Positions 8,832-19,263 of a stretch of 64,000 nt of DNA are shown piece after piece (position 1 is the stretch's first letter; every line of letters begins with the position of its first letter). Made by a program: the position numbers and the translations under genes. Below the pieces are notes generated by a model. The model saw only the letters and a program-made list of their open reading frames with translations. It did not search any database and had not been told where the DNA came from. Origin of the DNA: Sphingomonas adhaesiva (GTDB lineage Bacteria > Pseudomonadota > Alphaproteobacteria > Sphingomonadales > Sphingomonadaceae); NCBI RefSeq assembly GCF_036946125.1, contig NZ_JAQIJT010000001.1, forward strand, positions 954,501 through 1,018,500, given 5' to 3'.

Positions 8832-8888
8832 CCCCGCGGGCTGCCACAGGTGTTGCACCCGGTTCAAGGATGGCCTTAACGCAGGGGC

Positions 8889-9488
8889 ATGATCGCGCAT
8901 CTGAAGGGACGGCTGGAGGCCACGGGGATCGACCATGCGGTGATCGATGTCGGCGGCGTAGGCTATCTGGTCGGCGCATCGGCGCGGACGCTGGCGGCGA
9001 TCGGGCCGGTGGGCGAGGCGACGACGCTGTTCACCGAGATGCTGGTGGGGGAGGATTTCATCCGCCTCGTCGGCTTCGCGCACGCGAGCGAGCGCGACTG
9101 GTTCCGGCTGCTGACCGGGGTGCAGGGGGTGGGCGCGCGGGTGGCGCTGGCGATCCTGTCGGCGCTGGAGCCGGCCGACCTGTCGCGCGCGGTGATGGCG
9201 CAGGACAAGGCGACGGTGGCGCGCGCCAACGGCGTCGGTCCGAAGCTGGCCGAGCGGATCGTGCGCGAGCTGAAGGACAAGGTGGGCGGAGTGGCGCTGG
9301 GCCCGGCCGCGGCGGCGCAGGTGGTGCCGGTCGGCGCGGGCGCGGATGCGGTGTCGGCCTTGCTGAACCTGGGCTTCCGCCCGGCCGAAGCGGCCAGTGC
9401 GGTCGCATCGGCGGAGGAGGAAGTGGGCGCGGGCGCTTCGCTGGATGCGCTGGTGCGGCTGGCGTTGAAGAAGGCGGCGAAGGGGTGA
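8889..9488 (+). CDS. ruvA: Holliday junction branch migration protein RuvA
   Basis: A 199-residue DNA-binding subunit of the RuvAB branch-migration complex. Domain I opens MIAHLKGRLE with GVGYLV; two helix-hairpin-helix motifs follow (LLTGVQGVGARVAL near residue 80 and ANGVGPKLAERIVRELKDK near residue 115). After a short flexible linker comes the C-terminal RuvB-binding domain (DAVSALLNLGFRPAEA). Length matches the family. No ruvC lies upstream in the window, where a divergent PAP2 gene sits instead, so ruvC must be elsewhere. ruvB follows, but 321 bases of repeat DNA separate the two. Confidence 0.95.
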   Translation: MIAHLKGRLEATGIDHAVIDVGGVGYLVGASARTLAAIGPVGEATTLFTEMLVGEDFIRLVGFAHASERDWFRLLTGVQGVGARVALAILSALEPADLSRAVMAQDKATVARANGVGPKLAERIVRELKDKVGGVALGPAAAAQVVPVGAGADAVSALLNLGFRPAEAASAVASAEEEVGAGASLDALVRLALKKAAKG

Positions 9489-9809
9489 TGTTGCGCTTCG
9501 TCATGCCGGGCTTGTCCCGGCATCCAGCGTTTCCGGTCCCAACGGGTGTTGGGCGTGTGGCACCCTGGACCCCGGCACAAGGCGGGATCCTTGTAAAACG
9601 GCTGCTGCATTGCCGAGTTCATGCCGTGCTCCTGCGAAGGCAGGAGCCCAGGGTCAGGCAGAACAACGCCTTGTGTGACCTGCAACCCTGGGCTTCTGCC
9701 TTCGCAGGAGCACGGTGACACTTTTGCAAAGGTCCCGCACGAGGCCGGGGTGACGGGATTTGGCGAGGGTTCTCGACATCACCGGGCGGCCTCCGCTACG
9801 GAACGAAGC
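9489..9809. repeat. Repeat block between ruvA and ruvB (type B then type A palindrome)
   Basis: No gene is present. At about 9502-9590 lies a GTCATGCCGGGC/CCCGGCAT palindromic unit of a kind common in alphaproteobacteria. At 9624-9715 lies a type A element with 31-bp arms (9624-9654 and 9685-9715, one mismatch) around a 30-base asymmetric centre. TTTTGCAAAGGTCCCGC follows at 9721-9737. The 54.7-kb copy is almost its exact reverse complement, including the flanks. By chance the repeat stays open in the ruvB frame. Confidence 0.85.
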
Positions 9810-10835
9810 GTGACCGAGGACGACGATCGCCTGCTCTCCCCGCTGCGTGCCGCGGAGGATGTGGATGCCGCGCTGCGGCCCAAGCATCTCGACGACTTCG
9901 TCGGGCAGAAGGCCGCGCGCGAGAATCTGCGTGTGTTCATCCAGGCGGCGAAGTCGCGCGGCGATGCGCTGGATCATGTGCTGTTCTTCGGTCCCCCCGG
10001 CCTCGGCAAGACGACGCTGGCGCAGATCGTCGCGCGCGAGATGGGGGTCGGGTTCCGCGCGACCTCGGGGCCGGTGATCGCCAAGTCGGGCGATCTGGCG
10101 GCGTTGCTGACCAATCTGGAGGACGGCGACGTCCTCTTCATCGACGAGATCCACCGCCTCCAGCCCGCGGTGGAGGAAGTGCTGTATCCCGCGATGGAGG
10201 ACCGCGCGCTCGATCTGATGATCGGCGAGGGGCCGTCGGCGCGGTCGGTGCGGATCGACCTGCCGCGCTTCACTCTGGTGGGCGCGACGACGCGACAGGG
10301 GCTGCTGACGACGCCGCTGCGCGATCGCTTCGGCATCCCGATCCGGCTGCAATTCTATACGGTCGAGGAGCTGGAGCGCGTGGTCAGCCGCGCGGCGCAG
10401 CTGCTGGGGCTGGGGATTGCGCGCGACGGCGCGATCGAGGTGGCGCGGCGCTCGCGGGGGACGCCGCGGATCGCCGGGCGGCTGCTGCGCCGGGTGCGCG
10501 ACTTCGCCAATGTCGCGGGCGCGACCACAGTCGATGCGCGGGTGGCGGATGCGGCGCTCAACCGGCTGGAGGTGGATGCGCTGGGGCTGGACGCGATGGA
10601 CCGGCGCTATCTGACGATGATCGCCGATATCTATCGCGGCGGGCCGGTGGGGGTGGAGACGCTGGCCGCGGGCCTGTCGGAGCCGCGCGACACGATCGAG
10701 GAAGTGATCGAGCCGTATCTGATCCAGCTGGGGCTGGTGGCACGCACCGCGCGCGGGCGCGTGCTGAACGCGGGCGGGTGGAAGCACCTGGGGCTCAACC
10801 CGCCGGCGGGGTCGCAGGACGGGCTGTTCGACTGA
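9810..10835 (+). CDS. ruvB: Holliday junction branch migration ATPase RuvB
   Basis: A 341-residue AAA+ motor for Holliday junction branch migration. It has Walker A GPPGLGKT near residue 65, Walker B LFIDEIHRL near 110, sensor 1 GATTRQG, the LRDRFG arginine-finger region, and the C-terminal winged helix (RGGPVGVETLAAGLSEPRDTIE and YLIQLGLVARTARGR). The GTG at 9810 gives the family N terminus VTEDDDRLLSP. The frame is open back to 9621, but that part is translated repeat DNA and is not conserved protein. A repeat follows the stop at once. Confidence 0.95.
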   Translation: MTEDDDRLLSPLRAAEDVDAALRPKHLDDFVGQKAARENLRVFIQAAKSRGDALDHVLFFGPPGLGKTTLAQIVAREMGVGFRATSGPVIAKSGDLAALLTNLEDGDVLFIDEIHRLQPAVEEVLYPAMEDRALDLMIGEGPSARSVRIDLPRFTLVGATTRQGLLTTPLRDRFGIPIRLQFYTVEELERVVSRAAQLLGLGIARDGAIEVARRSRGTPRIAGRLLRRVRDFANVAGATTVDARVADAALNRLEVDALGLDAMDRRYLTMIADIYRGGPVGVETLAAGLSEPRDTIEEVIEPYLIQLGLVARTARGRVLNAGGWKHLGLNPPAGSQDGLFD

Positions 10836-10839
10836 CGCG

Positions 10840-10945
10840 GCCCGGCGGAGCGTTCCGGCGGACGCCGGAACCCAGGGTCCGACAGAGCAACGTCTGTATC
10901 GGGTCAGCAACCCTGGGCTCCTGCGCTCGCAGGAGCACAAGACTG
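10840..10945. repeat. Partial type A palindromic repeat after ruvB
   Basis: This short element has the asymmetric centre and one arm of the type A family (CAACCCTGGGCTCCTGCGC and CGCAGGAGCACAAG at about 10909-10942). Its left arm is replaced by a different small palindrome, GTTCCGGCGGACGCCGGAAC, at 10855-10874. It lies between convergent ruvB and the secreted-protein gene. Confidence 0.65.
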
Positions 10946-10958
10946 CAGTGCCGCCGCC

Positions 10959-11420
10959 CTACCTCACGTCGATGTCGGCGCTGATGCGGCGGACGTAACC
11001 GTCGGAGTTCGCGTTCTGGAACACGACATGGTCGTGCCCGCGGAAGCCGGGGTCGGGGGTGTAATAGACGACCTTGCCGGGCACCTTCACGCGGTCGCAC
11101 GCGACGCGGGGGTTGGGGGGCATGTAATTGGGGAAGACCGCGTCGTCGACGATATCGGCACGGCCATGGCGCGGGGTGTCGATCAGTGCGGAGGTGATCG
11201 TGCCCGAGGGGGTGCAGTCCGGGTTCACCATCGTCGACATCCACAGCCGGATCTTCTGCCCGTCGGTCGACACCTTCGACAGGTGGATCGACTGCATGCC
11301 CCGGGGCTGTTGCGTCGGGGAGATTTGATGGACCACATAGGTCTGCGCCGCGGCGGCGGTGGCGGTGAGCGCGCCGGTCAGGAGCACGGCGAGCGGCAGG
11401 CGGAATCGTTCAGGCAGCAT
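10959..11420 (-). CDS. Predicted secreted protein with Ig-like/cadherin-like C-terminal motif
   Basis: A 153-residue protein beginning with a clear signal peptide (MLPERFRLPLAVLLTGALTA, then ATAAAAQ as the likely signal peptidase I site). The mature part is beta-rich and ends with YYTPDPGFRGHDHVVFQN, which resembles the repeating motif of bacterial Ig/cadherin-like folds. Two cysteines (NPDCTP and RVACDR) could form a disulfide in the periplasm. The ATG at 11420 is favoured over the GTG at 11429 because GAGGTG lies a good distance before it. No specific family is recognised; the function is unknown. Low-complexity DNA follows upstream before ptsP. Confidence 0.7.
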   Translation of the reverse strand: MLPERFRLPLAVLLTGALTATAAAAQTYVVHQISPTQQPRGMQSIHLSKVSTDGQKIRLWMSTMVNPDCTPSGTITSALIDTPRHGRADIVDDAVFPNYMPPNPRVACDRVKVPGKVVYYTPDPGFRGHDHVVFQNANSDGYVRRISADIDVR

Positions 11421-11572
11421 GTTCGTCACCTCGCTTCCCGGCCCGTCCGGCGTAGCAGCGCGCGCGCGCGGCGAGAACGGGCGCGCGCGACATTACGGAT
11501 ATTTCATCCGCGTCGGCGGCGGCGCGAAATGCTGCGTGGCACCCAAGCCTTCGGTCTGTTAGCCACGATGCC

Positions 11573-13840
11573 ATGCCTGTCTCCGCCGCCCGTTCCGCCC
11601 GCGACATCCTGGTCAACCTGCATGACGTGATGGCGGCGCGATCGAACGCGCAGGCGAAGCTGAATTCGGTCGTGGAGATCATCGGCGAGGCGCTGGATAG
11701 CGAGGTCTGCTCGATCTATCTGCTGCGCGAGGGGGTGCTGGAGCTGTATGCGACGCGCGGGCTGGCGCCCGAGGCGGTCCACGTCACCAAGCTGGCGATG
11801 GGCGAGGGGCTGGTCGGCACGATCGCGGCCAACAACGAAGTGCTCAACCTGGACGAGGCGGCGAGCCACCCCGACTTCGCGTACAAGCCGGAGACGGGGG
11901 AGGATCGCTACCACAGCTTCGCCGGGGTGCCGATCATCCGGCGCGAGCGCTCGGTCGGGGTGCTGGCGGTGCAGCATGCCGATCCGCGCCGGTACGAGGA
12001 TGTCGAGATCGAGGCGCTGCAGACCGTGGCGATGGTGCTGAGCGAGCTGATCGCCAATGCCGGGCTGATCGACCAGGGCGGGCCGAAGGACCGGCCGCAG
12101 TCGACCGCGGCGATGCGGATCGCCGGCCAGAAGCTGGTCGACGGGATGGCGGCGGGTTGCGCGGTGTTCCACCAGCCGCGCATCCATATCGAACATACCG
12201 TGGCGGAGGATACCGAGGCGGAGCGCCACCGCGTCTATGCCGCGTTCGACAAGATGCGCGAGCAGATCGACCGCATCGCGCGCGAGGCGGAGTTCGGCGT
12301 CGGGGACGAGCATCAGGAGGTCATCCAGACCTACAAGATGTTCGCCTATGACGAGGGATGGTCGCGGCGGATCAACGAGGCGATCGACAGCGGGCTGACC
12401 GCGGAGGCCGCGATCGAGCGCGTCCAGCAGCGCACCCGCCAGCGCATGCGCGAGATCGACGATCCGCTGCTGGCCGACCGGATGCACGACCTGGAGGACC
12501 TCTCCAACCGGCTGCTGCGCATCGTTTCCGGACAGATGGGAACCGCGGCGCAGCTGGGTCTGCGGCAGGACACGATCCTGATCGCGCGCAACCTGGGCCC
12601 GGCGGAACTGCTGGAATACGACCGGCGGCGGCTGAAGGGCGTGGTGCTGGAGGAAGGGTCGCTGACCGCGCACGTCACGATCGTCGCGCGCGCCATGGGC
12701 GTGCCGGTGCTGGGGCGCGTGCGCGACGTGCGCCGCCTGATCGCGGAAGGCGACATGCTGTTGCTCGACGTGGTCGAGGGGACGCTGATCGTGCGCCCGT
12801 CGAGCGCGATGGAGGAGGCGTTCGACGCCAAGCTGATGGCGCGGCAGAAGCGCAGGGCCGCCTATGCCGCGCTGCGCGAGGTGCCGCCCGAGACGAAGGA
12901 CGGGCACCGCGTCACCGTGATGGTCAATGCCGGGCTGCGCGACGACGTCGCCGCGCTGGACCTGACCGGCGCGGACGGGATCGGGCTGTTCCGCACCGAA
13001 TTCCAGTTCCTGGTGTCCGCCACGCTGCCCCAGCGCGAGCGCCAGCAGCGGCTGTACAAGGAGGTGCTGGATGCCGCGGGGCAGCGCCCGGTGATCTTCC
13101 GCACGGTCGATATCGGTGGCGACAAGGCGCTGCCCTATCTGATCCACGCCGAGGACGAGGAAAATCCCGCGATGGGCTGGCGCGCGCTGCGGCTCGCGCT
13201 GGAGCGCGACGGGCTGATGAAGGCGCAGGCGCGCGCGCTGATCGAGGCGGCGGCGGGGCGCACGCTGAACGTGATGTTCCCGATGGTGTCGGAATCGTGG
13301 GAGTTCGACGAGGCGCGCGCATTGTTCGAGGCGCAGCGCGCGTTCCTGGCGACGCGGGGCAAGCGCCTGCCGCTCGACATCCGCTACGGCGCGATGCTGG
13401 AGGTGCCGGCGCTGGCGTATCAGCTGGACCTGTTGCTGCCGCAGGTCGATTTCCTGTCGGTCGGCACCAACGACCTGACGCAATTCCTGTTCGCGGCGGA
13501 TCGCGCCAATCCGAAGCTGGCGGAGCGCTACGACTGGCTGTCGAGCGCGATCCTGCGCTTCCTGCGGCAGGTGGCGGTGCCCGCACGCGCGGCGGGCGTG
13601 CCGCTGGCGGTGTGCGGCGAGATGGGCGGGCGCCCGCTGGAGGCGATGGCGCTGATCGGGATCGGGATCGACCGGCTGTCGATCACCCCCGCCGCGGTGG
13701 GGCCGGTCAAGGCGATGCTGCGGTCGCTGGACCGGGCCGCGCTGATGGCGTTCATGGACGGGCTGCTCGCCGCGCCGCCGCGCGACATGCGGGGCGCGTT
13801 GACGCAGTGGGCGGCGCAGCAGGGCGTGGAACTGGCGTAG
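11573..13840 (+). CDS. ptsP: Phosphoenolpyruvate-protein phosphotransferase PtsP (EI-Ntr)
   Basis: A 755-residue cytoplasmic enzyme I of the nitrogen PTS, passing phosphate from PEP to NPr. An N-terminal GAF domain (about residues 20-165; MGEGLVGTIAANNEVLNLDE) is the sensory part. The PEP-utilising N-terminal and mobile domains follow, with the phospho-histidine in GSLTAHVTIVARAMG near residue 365. The C-terminal PEP-binding barrel has LFRTEFQFL, TVDIGGDKALPY, SVGTNDLTQF and AVCGEMGG. Length and order are standard. In the usual model it links nitrogen or carbon state to regulation. No ptsN or ptsO gene is nearby. The next gene, RodZ-like, runs in the same direction. Confidence 0.95.
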   Translation: MPVSAARSARDILVNLHDVMAARSNAQAKLNSVVEIIGEALDSEVCSIYLLREGVLELYATRGLAPEAVHVTKLAMGEGLVGTIAANNEVLNLDEAASHPDFAYKPETGEDRYHSFAGVPIIRRERSVGVLAVQHADPRRYEDVEIEALQTVAMVLSELIANAGLIDQGGPKDRPQSTAAMRIAGQKLVDGMAAGCAVFHQPRIHIEHTVAEDTEAERHRVYAAFDKMREQIDRIAREAEFGVGDEHQEVIQTYKMFAYDEGWSRRINEAIDSGLTAEAAIERVQQRTRQRMREIDDPLLADRMHDLEDLSNRLLRIVSGQMGTAAQLGLRQDTILIARNLGPAELLEYDRRRLKGVVLEEGSLTAHVTIVARAMGVPVLGRVRDVRRLIAEGDMLLLDVVEGTLIVRPSSAMEEAFDAKLMARQKRRAAYAALREVPPETKDGHRVTVMVNAGLRDDVAALDLTGADGIGLFRTEFQFLVSATLPQRERQQRLYKEVLDAAGQRPVIFRTVDIGGDKALPYLIHAEDEENPAMGWRALRLALERDGLMKAQARALIEAAAGRTLNVMFPMVSESWEFDEARALFEAQRAFLATRGKRLPLDIRYGAMLEVPALAYQLDLLLPQVDFLSVGTNDLTQFLFAADRANPKLAERYDWLSSAILRFLRQVAVPARAAGVPLAVCGEMGGRPLEAMALIGIGIDRLSITPAAVGPVKAMLRSLDRAALMAFMDGLLAAPPRDMRGALTQWAAQQGVELA

Positions 13841-13958
13841 CGGTGCGGCGAGCCGAGCGGGCCGGGGGCGCGCGTCGGTTGACACTCAACCGGCGCTTTG
13901 GGAGACGAACGCTTTCCCGTGGCGCGAACGGGCGGTGCGATACGGGGCGGAGACAGGA

Positions 13959-14870
13959 ATGAGCGAAGGTCAGCAACCCGCACCAGCGGCACCGGCCCCG
14001 GGACCGGCCTCGGTCGGGGCCCGGCTGCGCGCCGCGCGCGAGGCGCAGGGGCTGTCCTTGCCCGAGGTCGCCGCGCGCACCCGCGTGACGCAGCGCTTCC
14101 TGGAGGCGCTGGAGAACGACCGGCTGGATCAGCTGCCCTCGCCCACCTACGCCTCCGGCTTCGCACGCGCCTATGCGCGGGCGGTCGGGCTGGACCAGGC
14201 GGAGATCGGGCGCGCGATCCGCGGCGAGCTGGCGAGCGGGGCGATGCCGATCCGCCACCATCATATCGAGGAGATCGCCGACCCCGCGCGCGGGCCGTCG
14301 CGCGGGCTGGTGATCGTGGCGGCGGGCGTGGCGCTGGCGGTGCTGGTGCTGGGCGCGCTGTGGCTGACGACGGGCATGTTCCGCGGCGTGCGCGAGGCGC
14401 CGGAAGCGGGGCAGGTGGTCGCGGCGAGCTCGCCGGTGCCGGTCCGCGCGATCACGCCGACCCCGACCCCGGTCGGCAAGGTGGTGCTGACCGCGCGCAG
14501 CGACGTGTGGATGCGGATCTACGACGCCGCCGGGCAGACGCTGTTCCTGGGCACGAAGAAGCCGGGCGAGACGTTCGAGGTGCCGCTGAACGCGAACGGG
14601 CCGATGATCAACGTCGGGCGGCCGGACCAGCTGACGATCACGGTCGACGGACGCGAGGTGCCGCCGCTGGGCGACGGCAAGCGCGCGATCAAGGACGTCG
14701 GCATCAGCGCGACCGCGCTGGCGGCGCGAGCAGGCGGTAACGCGCCCGTAGCGGCGGCGACGCCCGCCGCCCGGACGGCGCCACCGCGCCCGCGCGCCTC
14801 GGGCAGCCCGGCGGCGACGCAGGCGGTGCCGGCGGCGTTCCAGGATGCGCCGGGCAACAGCGCGCCATAA
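13959..14870 (+). CDS. RodZ-like helix-turn-helix membrane protein (DUF4115)
   Basis: A 303-residue bitopic protein. An N-terminal Cro/RodZ-type helix-turn-helix occupies about residues 20-90 (GARLRAAREAQGLSLPEVAA, then TRVTQRFLEALENDRLDQLP). A single membrane segment comes near residues 120-145 (LVIVAAGVALAVLVLGALWL). The periplasmic part contains a DUF4115-like beta domain (VVLTARSDVWMRIYDAAGQ) and an alanine/proline-rich tail. This is the architecture of RodZ, which ties MreB to the membrane, but several alphaproteobacterial relatives have not been tested. The ATG at 13959 follows GGAGACAGGA; the frame upstream is not conserved. Confidence 0.82.
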   Translation: MSEGQQPAPAAPAPGPASVGARLRAAREAQGLSLPEVAARTRVTQRFLEALENDRLDQLPSPTYASGFARAYARAVGLDQAEIGRAIRGELASGAMPIRHHHIEEIADPARGPSRGLVIVAAGVALAVLVLGALWLTTGMFRGVREAPEAGQVVAASSPVPVRAITPTPTPVGKVVLTARSDVWMRIYDAAGQTLFLGTKKPGETFEVPLNANGPMINVGRPDQLTITVDGREVPPLGDGKRAIKDVGISATALAARAGGNAPVAAATPAARTAPPRPRASGSPAATQAVPAAFQDAPGNSAP

Positions 14871-14946
14871 TGACGGGCTTCAGGCTGGAGACAGCCGGCG
14901 GGGTTCAGGACGGTTCGGGTGCATCGGCGCATTCGGGGGTGAGGGC

Positions 14947-15849
14947 ATGAAGAAGTTTTGGCTGGCGGCCGTATCCGCCGCGATCGCGGCCCCCGTGCTG
15001 GCGCAATCCGGCGCGCCGCTGGAGGGCCGCGTGGTCAAGCTGGAAAGCGAGATGCGCGCGGTCCAGCGCAAGGTCTTCCCCGGCGGATCGGGCCAGATGA
15101 TCGAGCCGCAGATCGCGCCGAGCACGCCGCCGGTGACGCCCGAGGGCGTGCCCGCGACCAGCGCGATCGCGGACGTCTCCGCGCGCGTCACCTCGCTGGA
15201 ACAGCAGATGGCGACCATGACCGGCCAGATCGAGCAGGCGCAATATCGCCTGCGCCAGCTGGAGGAGCAGTTCGCGGCATACCGGAAAGCGACCGATGCG
15301 AGGCTGACCGCACCGATCGCGGCCGCGGCTCCGGCGAGCGAGGCGGACGTGGTCGTGCCGACCGCGCCGAAGCCGGCCGCGTCCGCGTCGAAGCCTGCCG
15401 CCAGGCCGGCAGCCGACGCGCCGGTCGATGTCGCTGGGGTGGATAAGCCCGATACGGGCGATGCGGCGGAGGATGCGTATCTCTACGGCTATCGGCTGTG
15501 GGCGGCGAAGAAGTATGCCGCGGCCGAGGCGCAGCTGAAGCGCGTGGTCGCCGATTTCCCCAAGCACCGCCGCGCCAGCTGGGCGCAGAACCTGCTGGGC
15601 CGCGCCTATCTGGACGACGGCAAGCCGAGCCTGGCGTCGATCGCCTTCTACGACAATTACAAGAAATATCCCGACGGCGAGCGCGCACCCGACAGCCTGT
15701 TCTATCTGGGCAGCGCGCTGGTGAAGCTGAAGAAGCCGGCGGATGCGTGCAAGGTCTATGGCGAGCTGACCGACGTCTATGGCGCGACCATCTCCGCCAC
15801 GATGAAGGCGGACATCGCCAAGGCACGCGCCGCCGCCAAGTGCGCGTGA
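14947..15849 (+). CDS. Periplasmic TPR protein, CpoB/YbgF-like
   Basis: A 300-residue secreted protein. It has a signal peptide (MKKFWLAAVSAAIAAPVLAQ), a coiled-coil region (about residues 25-115, including SLEQQMATMTGQIEQAQYRL), an alanine/proline-rich linker, and C-terminal tetratricopeptide repeats from AYLYGYRLWAAKKYAAAEAQ onward. The C-terminal TPR block is the CpoB/YbgF type, which coordinates outer-membrane constriction with peptidoglycan synthesis alongside Tol-Pal. No tol genes are near, so the role is inferred from architecture only. The tilS frame begins one base after the stop. Confidence 0.8.
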   Translation: MKKFWLAAVSAAIAAPVLAQSGAPLEGRVVKLESEMRAVQRKVFPGGSGQMIEPQIAPSTPPVTPEGVPATSAIADVSARVTSLEQQMATMTGQIEQAQYRLRQLEEQFAAYRKATDARLTAPIAAAAPASEADVVVPTAPKPAASASKPAARPAADAPVDVAGVDKPDTGDAAEDAYLYGYRLWAAKKYAAAEAQLKRVVADFPKHRRASWAQNLLGRAYLDDGKPSLASIAFYDNYKKYPDGERAPDSLFYLGSALVKLKKPADACKVYGELTDVYGATISATMKADIAKARAAAKCA

Positions 15850-15850
15850 G

Positions 15851-16840
15851 GTGACGCCGCCGCCCGACGCGGCGGTCGAGCGGTTCCGCGCGACGTTCCG
15901 CCGGTTGCGCCCGACGGACCGCGAGGCGCCGGTGGTGGTCGCGGTATCCGGCGGCGCGGATTCGCTCGCATTGCTGCTGCTGGTGCATGGCGAGATCGGC
16001 GCGGGGTGTCTGGCGGCCACGGTGGATCACGGCTTGCGGCCCGAGGCGGCGCAGGAGGCCGCCTATGTCGCCGGGCTGTGCGCGGGTCGCGGGATCTCGC
16101 ACGTCACGCTCAGGGACGCGTTGCCCGACCGCGCCGGGGCGACGGCCAATGTATCGGCGCGGGCCCGGGCGCTGCGCTATCGGCTGCTGGAGACGTATCG
16201 CGCCCGTGCGGGGGCGGCGTGGATCGCTACCGCGCACCATGCCGACGACCAGGTCGAGACGCTCGTCATGCGGCTGAACCGCGGCGCGGGGGTCGGCGGG
16301 CTGGCGGGAATCCGCGAAACCAACGGGTGCGTCATCAGGCCGCTGCTGGAATGGCGGCGCGATACGCTGGCGGGGATCGTGGCGGCGGCGGGATGGGAGG
16401 CGGTCGAGGATCCCAGCAACAGCGACGAGCGCTACGACCGGGCGCGGCTGCGCGCATCGCTCGGCGGGGTCGACTGGCTGGACCGGGAGCAGGTCGCCTT
16501 CAGCGCGCACAACCTCGCCGCGGCGGACGAGGCGCTCGACTGGGCGGCGGACGACCTGTTCGCGCGGCAGTGTCGCGGCGATGCGGCGGGCGTCAGCTAT
16601 GTGTGGCGCGCGGCGCCCCGGGAATTGCAATGGCGGCTCGTCGCGCGCTGCGTGCGCGCGGTGGCCCCGGAGTCGGCGCCGGGCAAAGCGGCGCTCGTCC
16701 GCACCGCGCTGGCGCTGCTGCGCGGCGAGCGCGTGACGGTCGCCGATGTGCTGTGCAGCGTGCGCCGGATGCCGCAGGAGGACGGGGGCATCGCCGCGCT
16801 GTGGCGGTTCGAGCGGGCTCCACCGCGTCGATCACACTGA
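15851..16840 (+). CDS. tilS: tRNA(Ile)-lysidine synthase TilS
   Basis: A 329-residue enzyme that converts C34 of the CAU-anticodon tRNA-Ile to lysidine using ATP and lysine. The PP-loop SGGADSLALLLL is at about residues 34-45, followed by DHGLRPEA, ATAHHADDQVETLVMRLNRG and EDPSNSDERYDRARLR. It is short because the extra C-terminal domain of the E. coli enzyme is missing, which is common in alphaproteobacteria. A GTG start one base after the CpoB-like stop suggests translational coupling, and ftsH follows, a common tilS-ftsH pairing. Confidence 0.93.
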   Translation: MTPPPDAAVERFRATFRRLRPTDREAPVVVAVSGGADSLALLLLVHGEIGAGCLAATVDHGLRPEAAQEAAYVAGLCAGRGISHVTLRDALPDRAGATANVSARARALRYRLLETYRARAGAAWIATAHHADDQVETLVMRLNRGAGVGGLAGIRETNGCVIRPLLEWRRDTLAGIVAAAGWEAVEDPSNSDERYDRARLRASLGGVDWLDREQVAFSAHNLAAADEALDWAADDLFARQCRGDAAGVSYVWRAAPRELQWRLVARCVRAVAPESAPGKAALVRTALALLRGERVTVADVLCSVRRMPQEDGGIAALWRFERAPPRRSH

Positions 16841-16915
16841 CCGGCGTTCTTCGCGCCCGCGTTCCATTGCCATTAACCCACTTGTGCCTACATTGTCGGC
16901 GACGAAAGGTATCGC

Positions 16916-18898
<1,983 letters not shown>

Positions 18899-18918
18899 CC
18901 CTGGGTTGAGATGATGTT

Positions 18919-18949
18919 GAAAGGGCGGCCTTCGGGTCGCCCTTTTTTT
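18919..18949 (+). terminator. Rho-independent terminator of ftsH
   Basis: A GC-rich hairpin (arm AAAGGGCGGCC pairing with GGTCGCCCTTT around a short CTTCGG-like loop) runs directly into seven T residues at 18943-18949. It lies about 20 bases after the ftsH stop. Confidence 0.9.
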
Positions 18950-19263
18950 GGTTCACGCGGAGGCGCGGAGGTGTTGCGCGTCGGGCAGCGTGGTGGCCGC
19001 CGTGGGCAATGTCTGGCGGACGATTTGGGGCGGAACGTGCGGTGAGTCGTGAGCTTTCTGCGTTTCCGCGTAAACCTTCTTGTTTCTCTCGCGAAGACGC
19101 GAAGACGCGAAGATGTCGGGTCCGGGTGGGCGGCTGTTCGGCTCTCGTGTGTGCTCCGCGCAAATGATCTGGTTCGCGCAGAGCACGCGGAGGACGCACA
19201 GGGTTTGAGAGGCGCTGCGCGCCGGGGATACCTCTTCGCGTCTTCGCGTCTTCGCGTGAATCC
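18950..19263. repeat. Inverted 8-bp tandem-repeat element downstream of ftsH
   Basis: No gene is seen here. CGCGAAGA is repeated three times at 19090-19113, and its exact reverse complement TCTTCGCG three times at 19233-19256, a perfect 24-bp inverted repeat enclosing about 120 bases. Related degenerate motifs, CACGCGGAGGCGCGGAGG near 18954 and CACGCGGAGGACGCACAGG near 19184, flank or fill it. The element ends 8 bases before the stop of the TonB receptor gene. It looks like a dispersed intergenic element; no transposase is present. Confidence 0.7.

Noticed and set aside
11504..13885. A 793-residue minus-strand frame opposite ptsP
   Set aside because: Low-complexity arginine-rich shadow; the plus strand shows complete PtsP domains.
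19090..19256. CRISPR array
   Set aside because: The repeats are 8 bp and directly adjacent, with no unique spacers of regular length, and there are no cas genes.
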